A stretch of 64,000 nt of DNA from Rhodococcus pseudokoreensis. Lineage in GTDB: Bacteria; Actinomycetota; Actinomycetes; Mycobacteriales; Mycobacteriaceae. The notes beneath the pieces were generated by a model, which did not search any database, was not told the DNA's origin, and worked only from the letters and a program-made list of their open reading frames with translations. Of this stretch, positions 48,311 through 57,335 are shown in pieces (within the stretch, counting starts at the first letter, position 1; the number at the start of each line of letters is the position of its first letter). Both the position numbers and the translations under genes were made by a program. The stretch is taken from contig NZ_CP070618.1 of NCBI RefSeq assembly GCF_017068395.1, forward strand, positions 62,001-126,000, written 5' to 3'.

Positions 48311-48793
48311 GTGACACTCAGCCTTCGGCCTGCTGTAGTTTCGGACGCCCATTTTCTTGCGGAAATGCTGGCAGCAGCGGCCTATTGGCACCCCAATAGC
48401 CCATCGGGGAGCGTGGAGGACGTGCTGGCGAAGCCAGAGCTGGCGCGCTACGTCACCGGCTGGCCGCGTGCGGGAGATCTCGGCGTCATCGCGGAGAATG
48501 AAGGTCCGGTCGGAGCAGCGTGGCTGCGATTCCTGCCGAAAAGCACCCCGGGTTACGGGTTCGTCGACACGGTGACACCGGAACTGACCATCGGAGTCCT
48601 GCACAGGTGGCGGGGTCACGGAGTCGGCACACGTCTGCTGGAAATGTTGATCGACGCTGCCCGCGAGAAGCACCTCACGGCGGTGAGCTTGAGCGTAGAG
48701 CCGGACAACTACGCGCTGCGTCTGTACGAGCGGTTCGGATTCGAACCAGTCGGCACGGTGGGCGGGGCGATCACGATGCTCCTGCAACTCTGA
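48311..48793 (+). CDS. GNAT N-acetyltransferase
   Basis: 160-aa GNAT enzyme starting GTG 48311 (VTLSLRPAVVSDAHFLAEML). The acetyl-CoA binding motif is IGVLHRWRGHGVGTRLLEML (Q/RxxGxG/A type), followed by LSVEPDNYALRLYERFGFEPVG, both classical. Acceptor substrate unknown. It is separated from the MATE gene by a 311-bp divergent gap in which no further gene is supported. Confidence 0.9.
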   Translation: MTLSLRPAVVSDAHFLAEMLAAAAYWHPNSPSGSVEDVLAKPELARYVTGWPRAGDLGVIAENEGPVGAAWLRFLPKSTPGYGFVDTVTPELTIGVLHRWRGHGVGTRLLEMLIDAAREKHLTAVSLSVEPDNYALRLYERFGFEPVGTVGGAITMLLQL

Positions 48794-48992
48794 CGTTCCG
48801 TCAAAGTCGACCAGTGACCGCCGGCGGGGTGATCGAAAATCTTCCGCCAACGGCGTGAAGCCGGTAGAGAAGCATCTGTGAACACGCCGCTCCGATACCG
48901 CATCTTTGCCGAGGTGGCGGACGGCGGAGTAGTCGACAAGCAGCGCAGGGTCGATCCAGCGTAGACCGAGGATCGGACAAGAAGGATGAAAC

Positions 48993-49523
48993 ATGGCAGC
49001 TACGCCTTTCATCGCCAGCAGTAGAATCGTGCGAGAAAAACGGCCCACGCAAGCTAACGAGCGAACAAACGTGTTGGCGTTTCTGCGGTGGCATCGAAAC
49101 ACATTGGAACTCAAGTGTGCCGGTCTCACCCCTGAGCAACTCGCGCTTCAGCCGCTGAGCCCTTCCTCGCTGTCGCTGTTGGGGCTTCTTCGGCACGCCG
49201 CCGAGTCCGAACGATTTTGGTTCCGCCGGGTGATGGCAGGTGAAGAAGCCTCCGCACTTTTCTCAACTCCAGGCGACGAATTCGACGTGGCAGGCGCAAA
49301 CATTGAGACGGTCGTCGCAGCATTTCACGCGTGGCGGACAGAGGTCGCATTCGCGGAACACTACGTCAACTCCGTGTCAGATCTCGAGGTCACCGGGAAC
49401 GAACCCGGCGAAGGACCGGTATCTCTGCGCTGGGTGCTCTCGCACATGCTGGAGGAGTACGCCCGGCACAATGGCCACGCTGATTTACTGCGGGAACAGA
49501 TTGACGGCGCTGTAGGACTCTGA
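48993..49523 (+). CDS. DinB/DUF664 family protein
   Basis: 176-aa four-helix-bundle protein of the DinB (YfiT-like) superfamily. Histidines in FLRWHRNTLELKCAGL, LLRHAAESERFWFRRVM and the HMLEEYARHNGHADLLREQI stretch are the metal-binding triad seen in mycothiol- or bacillithiol-dependent members. In actinobacteria these are often mycothiol S-transferases or isomerases. AAGAAGG lies 9 nt before the ATG. Partner reaction not identifiable. Confidence 0.87.
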   Translation: MAATPFIASSRIVREKRPTQANERTNVLAFLRWHRNTLELKCAGLTPEQLALQPLSPSSLSLLGLLRHAAESERFWFRRVMAGEEASALFSTPGDEFDVAGANIETVVAAFHAWRTEVAFAEHYVNSVSDLEVTGNEPGEGPVSLRWVLSHMLEEYARHNGHADLLREQIDGAVGL

Positions 49524-49631
49524 AGTCTCCTATTTGATCGACTTCACGAAGACCGCCCGGCAGCGGATCGTTGCCCGGTGAGTCGACGAAACCCGGTTGT
49601 CCGTTCAGCCGGCGGCTCGTACGCTCCTCCG

Positions 49632-50552
49632 ATGGCGCAGGACTCCAATTCTGGGATCAGGATGCACGACGATGAAATCGAGGTCGACGTGGTCCGCGTC
49701 AGACGGCTGCTCCAGGAGCAATTTCCGGAGTGGGCACATCTGTCCATCGAGCCGGTTCGTTCTGCGGGCACCGACAACGCGATGTTCCGCTTGGGTGAGG
49801 CCCTGGTGGTTCGGCTCCCGCGGACCCCAGCGGCCGTCGCACAGGTGGAGAAGGAGCATCGTTGGCTGCCGGCGTTGGCGCCGCTCCTGCCGCTGCCCGT
49901 TCCGATACCTGTTGCCGTGGTAGTGGCCGGTGTGGGCTACCCCTGGCCGTGGTCGGTGTATCGGTGGCTCGACGGAGAGAATGCGACCAATGCCCCGCCT
50001 GCCGATTCCCACCACGCTGCGCTCGAGCTTGCCGGATTCGTCAACGCCCTCCATCGGATCGACACCACGAATGGACCGCTACCCGGATCGCACAACTTCA
50101 ACCGCGGTGTGCCACTGGTGCAGCGGGATGCACCCACGCGGTCCGCGATCGAATCCTTGCGCGGAGTCCTCGACACCCGCGCCGTTGAGCGGGCGTGGGA
50201 CGCGGCCCTCAATGCGCCCGGGTGGAGTACGGAAGCGGTGTGGATCCACGGAGACTTACAGTCGGGAAACCTGCTGACCCGCCGGGGTCGACTCACCGCG
50301 GTGATCGACTTCGGCGGCCTCGGGATCGGGGATCCAGCATGCGACTGCATGGTGGGGTGGACTCTTTTCGGTCCGCAGGCGCGGAAAGTCTTCCGTGATG
50401 CCCTCGCGGTCGACGACACGACGTGGGCTCGCGGACGCGGCTGGGCCCTGTCCGTCGGGTTGATCGCTTTGCCGTACTACCAGGGCACCAATCCCGCTCT
50501 GGCTACGGTGGCGAGGCGCGGTATCGAGGCAGTCCTGGCCGACCATTCCTAA
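49632..50552 (+). CDS. Aminoglycoside phosphotransferase-family kinase
   Basis: About 300-306 aa with the APH fold. Nucleotide-loop region FRLGEALVVRLPRTPAAVAQ, catalytic HGDLQSGNLL and metal-binding VIDFGGLGIGDPACD are all present. Members phosphorylate small molecules; antibiotic resistance cannot be inferred from this alone. ATG 49632 is used; ATG 49662 (MHDDEIEVDVV) has the better ribosome binding site (GGGATCAGG). It is the last gene before the second DUF3626 copy, which is convergent. Confidence 0.87.
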   Translation: MAQDSNSGIRMHDDEIEVDVVRVRRLLQEQFPEWAHLSIEPVRSAGTDNAMFRLGEALVVRLPRTPAAVAQVEKEHRWLPALAPLLPLPVPIPVAVVVAGVGYPWPWSVYRWLDGENATNAPPADSHHAALELAGFVNALHRIDTTNGPLPGSHNFNRGVPLVQRDAPTRSAIESLRGVLDTRAVERAWDAALNAPGWSTEAVWIHGDLQSGNLLTRRGRLTAVIDFGGLGIGDPACDCMVGWTLFGPQARKVFRDALAVDDTTWARGRGWALSVGLIALPYYQGTNPALATVARRGIEAVLADHS

Positions 50553-50620
50553 GGCGGGTGGGACCAGTCGACGAGCGTGAATCGACGTCCGCCATTTCCT
50601 TTCTTCAAGTGCGCCGATCC

Positions 50621-51454
50621 CTATGCTCTGGTGCCGAATCGGGCGATGTAGTGCCACACCTTTTTCAGGTCCTGCGGGTCGAAGGACGCACCCCGTGCGC
50701 GACCGAGGATGGACGGGGTGAGCACGCCATCGTGGGCAATGCCTCGGGCCAGGTCGACGATGTGGGGTCCCCGGTAGTCAGGATAGTGTGCAATCTTCTC
50801 GACGGCCACGGTGTACCCGTCATGCCACAACACCGGGCAGGCGAGCGACCGGGCGATCTCGGCGAAGGGTGTGTCGCGGTAGCTGGGGTCGAGAACGAGG
50901 GCCTCGACGTCCGACGCGATGTCGATGGTGCCGTGGACGTGCGCCTCGATGTAGTCGTCGAGCGGATCGTCGAAGTCCACCGCGGCGGCGGCCTCCATCA
51001 AGTTCATCGCCTCGGCGGTGCCGAACAGGTCGGGCTCGAAGACGCTGTCGGGAAAGCAGAAAGTGGTGCGGTCGAGGGTGTGCTCGGCCAGCAGGAAGTA
51101 GGAGGAGCCGAAACGAGGTGATCCGCCATAGGGGTCGGCACGGTAGTTCAGCGATCCATACTTCGGCCGTTCTGCCGACTCGTGCTCGTCGTAGGCGCCA
51201 CCGAACATGCGGCTTTCCCACTTCCACCTGACGCCGCCGGGGTAGGCAGTCAGTCCACCGTTTCCGGTCTGGGTCTCGAACTGCGACAAGTACGCGCCGC
51301 GGTCTGCGATCGCTTCCAGCGTCGAGCTGTCGGTGAAGGGGAGGTCTGGGTGGAAGTGCAGTGTCACACGGAGTGTCCGATCGAGCGGGACACCCTGGGC
51401 GAGGCCGCTGACGTGCGCGATGGCAGTGGAGACAGGTGAGGAATCGACAGCCAC
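50621..51454 (-). CDS. DUF3626 family protein (copy 2)
   Basis: 277-aa paralogue of 43473-44306 with the same motifs: VTLHFHPDLPF, GAYLSQFETQTGNGGL, YGSLNYRADPYGGSPRFGSS and EAHVHGTIDIASDVEALVLD. Differences are scattered conservative substitutions, so both copies appear intact and under selection or only recently duplicated. Function unknown. Confidence 0.88.
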   Translation of the reverse strand: MAVDSSPVSTAIAHVSGLAQGVPLDRTLRVTLHFHPDLPFTDSSTLEAIADRGAYLSQFETQTGNGGLTAYPGGVRWKWESRMFGGAYDEHESAERPKYGSLNYRADPYGGSPRFGSSYFLLAEHTLDRTTFCFPDSVFEPDLFGTAEAMNLMEAAAAVDFDDPLDDYIEAHVHGTIDIASDVEALVLDPSYRDTPFAEIARSLACPVLWHDGYTVAVEKIAHYPDYRGPHIVDLARGIAHDGVLTPSILGRARGASFDPQDLKKVWHYIARFGTRA

Positions 51455-52147
51455 GCATCCATTATCTGTTGATCGTCCCGCAGTTGTTCGTAAGCCGAAC
51501 CTCCAGCGGCACGGCCCAGAAGGGGGCGTTCACCGGTACCGCTCTAAGCTGGCGAATCGCCATTTGACCCGTCCGGTGAAGATTGCCGGATGGGTGCGTC
51601 AAATGGTGCAGAAACCTGCGGTCCGAGGATGAGCATCGGGATGCGCGCGGACTCGTGGAATCCATCAGTTGCGCGCGGAATCGTGGCGAAGGCGGACGAG
51701 CTGAGCACGATGTCGTGTCCAGCCATTATCTGGCCGATACTGAAGGCGGCGATCCGAACGACCCTGCGCTCACTCCGGTACCGCTCTTCGTCCTTCCTCC
51801 GGGACCTGCCGTCGTCACAAGTCACCCATTCGCCGAACTCGGCGACCACGCGGGCGTCCGCCCGTCTCCGGTGGCGCATGGTAGGTGTGGAGTCAGTGCC
51901 AGGAGTTCCACCAAAGAACTATGGGCACCAGCCAGGGTGTCTAGACCATCAGGTGGTTCCCAATCCGCACGGGTCCGGAATATCACCCGACACCCGGTCG
52001 TTGAAGAGGCTGACGGTGGCGGGACATACCCCGGGTACCACACCAGAAAAGTCGCTGCGAGCGACCACTTGCCGAGAGGCGATATGACCGGCACCGTCTC
52101 CCTGACCGGGTAAGACCTGCATTGCGTAGCGTTCCCGGGAAGGAAAC
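51455..52147. other. No gene recognised (about 690 bp)
   Basis: Between the DUF3626 copy and the ligase pseudogene, only frames without recognisable domains occur, for example 111 codons leftward from 51879 (ending SSPDGSNGDSPA) and about 165 codons rightward from 51590. Neither has a good start signal. It may be decayed sequence. Confidence 0.45.
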
Positions 52148-52184
52148 GAAGCCGCTGTCACCGGGGAAGGGCGACAGCGGCTTC
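52148..52184. terminator. Perfect 12-bp hairpin
   Basis: GAAGCCGCTGTC (52148-52159) pairs with GACAGCGGCTTC (52173-52184), 13-nt loop, followed by CCTTCGCTCG. Probably terminates leftward transcription from the ligase pseudogene. Confidence 0.55.
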
Positions 52185-52325
52185 CCTTCGCTCGCACCAC
52201 GCACTATCCGAAGCCCATCCATTCCCGAAAGCCCGGAATGGGGACGTACCACACCGAATCCCCGAGCAACCACCACACGAACTCCTGCAACGACGTCACT
52301 CCTCCTCCTCAGCTGACGGCGTCTT

Positions 52326-53314
52326 CTACGATTCGGGCACGAAGACAGTCACTGGATCGACGTCCGGTCTCTGCCCTTGGTACGACGGGTGCCGCAGCCC
52401 TCCGTGACGGTGACGGGCGACGTCGACCACGATGACGGGTTCGACCCAGCGCACCGCCTCGTACTCCTCCACGGCCGCGGCGTCGACCCCGAGCGGACTG
52501 GTGCGGCGCTCCAGGATGGCCAGCTTCTCCCGAAGTTGCCTGCGCACGGCCATGCTGAATCCTGTTCCGACCGTGCCCACATACTGAAGGACGTGGTCGT
52601 CGTCGTAGGCGCCGAGCACCAGTGCCCCGACCCGGCTGCGCAGCCTCCCTCGCCTGGAATCCAACCCAGAATTATGCAGCTAATTCGATTGCGCAAAAGC
52701 ACCTTCCGCCACGACCGGGTTCGCTGTCCAGGCAGGTAGATCGACGACACTTTCTTGAACACCGCACCCTCCATCGCGGAATCGCGGGCCGCGGCCAGAA
52801 TGACCTCACTCTCGACCTGGACCCAGTGCGGCGGGACCTGGATGGGCAGGCCCGCGACGGGCAGCTGATGGGCAAGGTCGGCGAGTGCGGCACGGCGATC
52901 GAGATACGGGGCGTGCGTCAGGTCCTCCCCGTCCAGGGAGAGGACGTCGAAGGGGAGAAATGTCGCCGGCACCTGCCTGCGCAGCGCGGCGCCCGGTCGG
53001 ACGGTGTGCATTCGCTTCTGCAGCCGCGCGAATGAGGGGCCGCCCTGCGTGAGGGCGACGAGTTCGCCGTCGAAGACGATGCGGCCGCGGCCGCCGAACG
53101 CGGCGGTCAGCGCCTCCGTCACCTCGGGGTAGGAGGAGGTGACGACGGTCAGGTTGCGGGTCCACAACACCGGCGGGCGATCGCCGCCGACCGCGGCCAG
53201 GATGCGGCAGCCGTCGTACTTCATTTCCGCCGCCCAGAGACCGTCGGTGTCCTCGGGCGGCGGCCCGGGGGTGGCCAGCATCGGCGCGATCAGCCGATTC
53301 CCCGCTCTACTCAT
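52326..53314 (-). pseudogene. ATP-dependent DNA ligase (LigC/LigD-type catalytic domain), frameshifted
   Basis: The first 220 residues form a ligase adenylation domain: K32 in EMKYDGCRI is the adenylated lysine, with RIVFDGELVALTQGG, LPFDVLSLDGEDL and EGAVFKKVSSIYLPG (motifs III-V). Near 52644-52652 the frame breaks: ILGWIPGEGG should continue RLRSRVGALVLGAYDDDHV, which is found in the next frame and runs to 52326 (OB-fold part, TGFSMAVRRQLREKL). A single-base deletion in the GGCGAGGGAGG stretch explains it. The product would lack most of the OB domain. A sequencing error is possible. Confidence 0.85.
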
Positions 53315-53347
53315 CGGACGCTCCCGGTCTCGAGGGACCGCGACGGG

Positions 53348-53818
53348 TCAGGGCAGTCGTTCGTTCAGGCTCGCCATCGCGGTGTCGGCGAGGTGCGCTG
53401 TCCACGACTCCAGCTCACGTGTGCCTACTCGCATCACGGTACCGGCGATCACGGCTCCCACCAGGACTCCGGCGAGAAAGCTGGCCGGGCCGAGCGCGGC
53501 GGCGGTGTAGTCCATCAGGATGCAGGCGCCGCCGGCCCCGAGGATCGTCGCCACGACGCCGGCGAGGAACACCGCGGTGGATGTGACCTGGCCCTGGGCC
53601 CGCCGGAGCAAGCGCCGAATCTCGAACCGATCGCGGTCGCGCAGCAGAAATCCGTCGCGTTCGAGCAGCTCCAGGTATCGGCGGAACATCCCCACGACCG
53701 GGCTGCTGTCACCGTCGTGCACCGCGAGTTCCGATCGGAGGGCGCCGATTTCGCGTTCCACCGTGGGCAGCACCTCACCCGGAAACGGGGTTCCCCATGT
53801 CGGGGGACGCCCGATCAT
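53348..53818 (-). CDS. Hypothetical membrane protein (156 aa)
   Basis: MIGRPPTWGTPFPGEVLPTV, a polar 85-residue N-terminal part with LRRAQGQVTST, then two hydrophobic segments (AVFLAGVVATILGAGGACIL; GPASFLAGVLVGAVIAGTVM) and a short tail. No family recognised. It lies 33 bp upstream of the ligase pseudogene in the same direction, so the two were probably one transcription unit. Confidence 0.65.
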   Translation of the reverse strand: MIGRPPTWGTPFPGEVLPTVEREIGALRSELAVHDGDSSPVVGMFRRYLELLERDGFLLRDRDRFEIRRLLRRAQGQVTSTAVFLAGVVATILGAGGACILMDYTAAALGPASFLAGVLVGAVIAGTVMRVGTRELESWTAHLADTAMASLNERLP

Positions 53819-53916
53819 CGGGCCGCCCCGCTGCCCCGCACCGGTGGTGCACTCAGATCAGTTGGGAGTTCGGTCACGAATTGGTACCTCTCTGTTCGGC
53901 GCAGGAAATCGAGACC

Positions 53917-53941
53917 GGGGACATGCCGTCAACGCCGGTCA
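53917..53941 (+). repeat. 25-bp dispersed element, copy 6
   Basis: GGGGACATGCCGTC, AACG, CCGGTCA; a variant with ATG in place of GTG. Located in the 164-bp gap between two leftward genes. Confidence 0.55.
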
Positions 53942-53982
53942 ACGGTTGTTTTGGGTCGAGTGGTGGCGGTTCGATGAAGGAA

Positions 53983-54378
53983 CTATTCGCCTGAGGCCTC
54001 GGGTTCATCGTCCAGCCGGCCGAGACGCACGACCTCGGCATCACCGGCTGGTGTCGCGGTGGTCGGGTCGCACAGGACCGTGCGGCGGCCGGCCAGGGCG
54101 TCAAGGGCGATTCCCGGCGAGAAACTCAGCTTCTTGCGACGTGCGGTCTCGGTCTCGGTCTCGGGGGTAGGCGTCGCGGCGGTCAGCGGCAGCAGGTCCT
54201 CGGCGCGATACAGGCGCAATGCCAGCGGCGGCCGGTGGTCGCCCGAGTTCCTCCCCGTCCGGGAGAGGCGTGCGCGTTCGTCGAGGCAAGAGCGAAGGGT
54301 GTCGGCGGCCGCGGTGCGCCAGGGTTCGGTGTGGACACTGCCGGTGTGGACCGGGACGTGGTGATCGTTCGGGATCAT
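53983..54378 (-). CDS. Hypothetical 131-aa protein
   Basis: ATG 54378 gives MIPNDHHVPVHTGSVHTEPW; the middle has RPPLALRLYRAEDLLPLTAA and the C-terminal part LSFSPGIALDALAGRRTVLC before an acidic tail. Soluble, no known motif. GAGATG-rich leader suggests a real start, and the region is dense in similar unknown leftward genes. Confidence 0.55.
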   Translation of the reverse strand: MIPNDHHVPVHTGSVHTEPWRTAAADTLRSCLDERARLSRTGRNSGDHRPPLALRLYRAEDLLPLTAATPTPETETETARRKKLSFSPGIALDALAGRRTVLCDPTTATPAGDAEVVRLGRLDDEPEASGE

Positions 54379-54606
54379 CTCGTGACTCCTACCTGGGTGA
54401 GGCACCGGTATTCATCGTCGAAGAGCTGGACCGCAGTGCAGCGACCCGGAAGACCTCCGGCGTGCGACTGGCACCTGTGTTACAGCGGAACGTCGTACAC
54501 CCGCACTGCCGTGGGGACAGCGTACCCAGACACTCGGACAGCATCGATGACGTCCTCGTGCAGGGCTTCGATGGCAGGACCCCGACACATAGGCCCGTGG
54601 AGCAGC

Positions 54607-54795
54607 TCAGGCTGCGACAGCGACCGCCTCCGGAACGGACAGGAAGATGTCGAGGACGTCGACCTCCCCCGCGGTGCCGTCGGCGAATTCCACCGCAGCG
54701 AACTGCGAACCCGCCTCGTCGCGGCGGTATCCGTGCACGATCGTGATGCGGTCGCGGTGGTCGGGGGTGACGGCTTCGGCAATGAGGTGGGACAC
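54607..54795 (-). CDS. Small hypothetical protein (62 aa)
   Basis: GTG 54795 with AGGAG 7 nt upstream. The product VSHLIAEAVTPDHRDRITIV continues with YRRDEAGSQFAAVEFADGTA and ends DIFLSVPEAVAVAA; compact alpha/beta, no family. A promoter-like site of the recurrent type lies 190 bp upstream at 54983-55012, pointing towards it. Confidence 0.6.
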   Translation of the reverse strand: MSHLIAEAVTPDHRDRITIVHGYRRDEAGSQFAAVEFADGTAGEVDVLDIFLSVPEAVAVAA

Positions 54796-54982
54796 GAGAA
54801 CTCCTGTAGGTGGTTGGTGCGCGTCAGAGTAAGTGGCGCCGGGTTCAACGGGGACGCGATGACGGCGGTCGCTCGCCTGTTCTGACACAGTCCGACATGG
54901 CATGTTGACCTTGTGACTAATAGCGCCAGTGGCAGTGGCAGTGGCAGTAATTCGACGTAGCGGCGTTGCATCAACAACATGT

Positions 54983-55014
54983 ACATTACATGATGACATT
55001 GTGATGTTACAAGG
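54983..55014 (-). promoter_or_regulatory. Leftward promoter-like site resembling 40825 and 63785
   Basis: -35 TTGTAA (55012-55007), 18-bp spacer, -10 TAATGT (54988-54983). The shared TTAC...TGACATTG...ATGT..CAAG pattern aligns with the other two sites. Activity is inferred from similarity only. Confidence 0.5.
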
Positions 55015-55121
55015 CTTCATGTACCTGCGGACGGACAGGTTCTATGTCATGCGCGATCACGTCGGACGGAGATGCGCTCTTCGTGCTGCTTCCAGAGCTC
55101 GCGGGAAAACGCGGTGGAGGC

Positions 55122-55169
55122 TGTGCGGGTTCGAGGTTGTGCGGGTTCGAGGTTGTGCGGGTTCGAGGG
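55122..55169 (+). repeat. Three tandem copies of a 16-bp unit
   Basis: TGTGCGGGTTCGAGGT at 55122, 55138 and 55154, the last with one mismatch at its end. Non-coding context; iteron-like size, but only three copies. Confidence 0.85.
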
Positions 55170-55770
55170 CTCCGGCGGCGAGAAGACCCTCGCACTCGGG
55201 CCGAAAGATGCCTCGACCAGCGGGCATGGCATGTCCCCGCCGACCAGTGAACCGCACCTCCCCGATAGGACGACGGCGGGCCATCTCAGGACCCGATCCG
55301 GGTGGAGTCCGCCATCAGAGCCCCAACCCAGGGCGGCGGCGTGCCACCACAGGGACCAGCAGCGGTGGCGAAAGCACCGTCATGGCGAAGGTTTGTGCCG
55401 CGGGCAGCGACAGCAACCGCGCCACCCGTCGGGCTGAGGGGATCGCGGCACCGACCACGAGGGTGCCGAGCCGCAGAGTCCAGGCGGTCCAGTGATGTCG
55501 CGGGCAGCCCGTCCGGGGCGGCGCCGGAGTCTGTGCGCGGCGGATCTGTCGGTGCGGCGATCTATGGTGGCTTCTGCGACGAGCAACAGGTCGCCACCCA
55601 CTGCCCCAGGCCGGTGCTCCATCCCGGTCCTGATCTGCGGAACTTTTCCGTAGATCGGTCGGCGTGCGGTGGCGGCCTGTTTCTCTACCGTCGACCGAGT
55701 GCCGGGGTATGACGTCACGGCCCGGCAGTGTCGACGGGGGTGGGCGCCGGATCTGTCGGCCTCGGGGCCG

Positions 55771-56463
55771 CTAAGAGGCCGGAGTGCGTCGCGGCCGGCG
55801 GGCGGCGAAGACGGCCACCGTGCCGATGACGGTGATCTCGACATCTTCGAATGCGGCCGACAGGGCGGTGCGCAGCCCGTCCTCGTCGTCGGCGGTGTTG
55901 TCGAAGGCCTTGATCGGCCCGTTGTACAAGGCACACAACGCGCGGCCGAACAGGTTGTGCTGCACACCGGTCCCGAGGATGGTGGAGCCGAAGAACACCC
56001 CGTCGTCGGCGACGACCCGGGCGATGTGCCCGAACGCTACGCCTTTCTGCGGCCAGGTTCCGGGGACGCAGTGGAACACGAAGTTCGCTGCCACCGAATC
56101 GAAGACCCCCACGGCCGGGTCGATGGGGGCGAGGATGCTGCCGGTGTGCACGGCGGGGGTGATAGCGCGGTCGGCGAGCCGGCCGGTGGTCATCGCCATC
56201 GTGTTGGTGTTGAGGTCCATCAGGGTGATCTCGGGCGCCGCGGTGGGGTAGGTGGCGTTGTGCAGGTACCAGCCGGTGCCGGGGCCGATGTCGAGGTGCC
56301 GGGCGCCGAGGTGGGTGTCGTAGTGGGCCAGGAGTCGCTCGCGGGGGCAGCGCCAGGCGTAGGTGTTGCTCCACTGCAGCACGAACGTGTCGTAGGCGGA
56401 CAACACGATCGGGCTGTACTTCTTGGCGCCGTCCTTCTCCGCCTGCGTGACCTCAGCGCTCAT
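55771..56463 (-). CDS. Class I SAM-dependent methyltransferase
   Basis: 230-aa methyltransferase. The SAM-binding motif I is HLDIGPGTGWYLHNA (about residues 56-70), followed by ITLMDLNTNTMAM (motif II acidic) and VFDSVAANFVFHCVPGTW (motif IV). The N-terminus AKKYSPIVLSAYDTFVLQWS resembles actinobacterial small-molecule methyltransferases. Two ATG-proximal starts are not apparent; ATG 56463 fits. Substrate unknown. It is a lone leftward gene after the repeat-containing gap. Confidence 0.88.
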   Translation of the reverse strand: MSAEVTQAEKDGAKKYSPIVLSAYDTFVLQWSNTYAWRCPRERLLAHYDTHLGARHLDIGPGTGWYLHNATYPTAAPEITLMDLNTNTMAMTTGRLADRAITPAVHTGSILAPIDPAVGVFDSVAANFVFHCVPGTWPQKGVAFGHIARVVADDGVFFGSTILGTGVQHNLFGRALCALYNGPIKAFDNTADDEDGLRTALSAAFEDVEITVIGTVAVFAARRPRRTPAS

Positions 56464-56671
56464 GTGTATTCATCCCCCGGTAATCGTCGATATTCGTAGT
56501 GGAGCTGGTCCCCGCAGGGCCAGAGGCGATGGTAACGGTCCCGCCGTGTCCGCGTCGCCCGGGCACCACACGCCCACCCCGTCTCCCCCACCCGAGAACC
56601 TTCGCTGTTCGCCCGGTTCTGTTGCACACCAGCTTATTTCGTTGGCAAGTGACCAACAGGGATGAGAAGGG

Positions 56672-56917
56672 TCAGTCGGTGCGCCGGCGGCGGGACTTGG
56701 GGAGGTCGGTGCGCGCGCCCTGGCCGGGCCTGTTGTTCGCCCACTCGATGATCTCCGACCGTTTCCACAGCGGGGTGCGGCCGATCTTCTCCACCGGCGC
56801 CGGAGCCTGCCCGCGGGTGACGTATCCGCGGAACGTCGTGGCCGACAGCTCGGTACCGGTTTCCGCCTTGATCAGCTCGAGGACCTGATCGGTGGTCAAT
56901 CGATGCGGGTTCGCCAT
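56672..56917 (-). CDS. Excisionase/MerR-like helix-turn-helix protein (81 aa)
   Basis: MANPHRLTTDQVLELIKAET followed by ATTFRGYVTRGQAPAPVEKI and TPLWKRSEIIEWANNRPGQG is the layout of AlpA/Xis-type DNA-binding proteins, where a winged HTH reads a recombination or promoter site. The basic tail (RTDLPKSRRRRTD) fits DNA binding. No integrase is visible nearby, so it may be a regulator left from a mobile element. ATG 56917 has AAAGGACA upstream. Confidence 0.8.
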   Translation of the reverse strand: MANPHRLTTDQVLELIKAETGTELSATTFRGYVTRGQAPAPVEKIGRTPLWKRSEIIEWANNRPGQGARTDLPKSRRRRTD

Positions 56918-57335
56918 CGTGGACGAGTGTCCTTTCTGGTCATTCCCCGGCCATCGGACGGGGTCCTTCGGGTGCTGCCCGGCGATCACGCCTGGCAGGT
57001 GCCGCGCGCGGGTCCGTACAGGCCCAAACAATACAACGATGCATTGCAAGGTACGAAACCCCGAACGAGATGCCGTCCGGCAGCCCTGCCGGCGACCCGG
57101 ACATCGCGAGACGGGACACCAGGAACCGAGTCTGATGCGACACTTGCGATCCCTTGAACAGGAAGGACGACACGTCCCCCACCTCATGCGTCGGTGACCG
57201 CAGGGATGCTCGCAGACAAGACCAGACTCGGATCATGCTGCAGGCTCCGGCGTGGCGGGTCAGCCCGATACGAGCTCCCATCGCGTGGGTGGAATTGAAC
57301 TCGCGAGCCAGCCGGCGGCTCGAGAGAAGGTCGTG
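56918..57335. other. Intergenic region with one dispersed element
   Basis: 418 bp without a supported gene. It holds copy 7 of the 25-bp element (57155-57179) and, near 57025-57050, a partial version of the recurrent leftward promoter (TTGCAA and TTGTATTGT), which may serve the excisionase-like gene. Confidence 0.5.
57155..57179 (-). repeat. 25-bp dispersed element, copy 7
   Basis: On the minus strand GGGGACGTGTCGTC, CTTC, CTGTTCA. It is followed on that strand by a GTG-started frame (V-S-S-F-L-F) without family similarity. Confidence 0.6.

Larger units (their letters stand above)
54796..55770. other. Long gap with tandem repeats and a promoter-like site
   Basis: 975 bp with no convincing gene. 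It holds an ACAT/ATGT-rich palindromic promoter-like site (54975-55014), three 16-bp tandem repeats (55122-55169) and several short overlapping frames, of which the rightward one at 55044 (MSCAITSDGDALFVLLPELA) is the least unlikely. An origin, transfer site or decayed gene are all possible; nothing decides between them. Confidence 0.45.

Noticed and set aside
43473..51454. Composite transposon formed by the two DUF3626 genes
   Set aside because: DUF3626 is not a known transposase, and I saw no terminal inverted repeats or target duplication; a plain gene duplication is simpler.
55122..55169. CRISPR array
   Set aside because: Head-to-tail 16-bp units with no spacers and only three copies; a simple tandem repeat.
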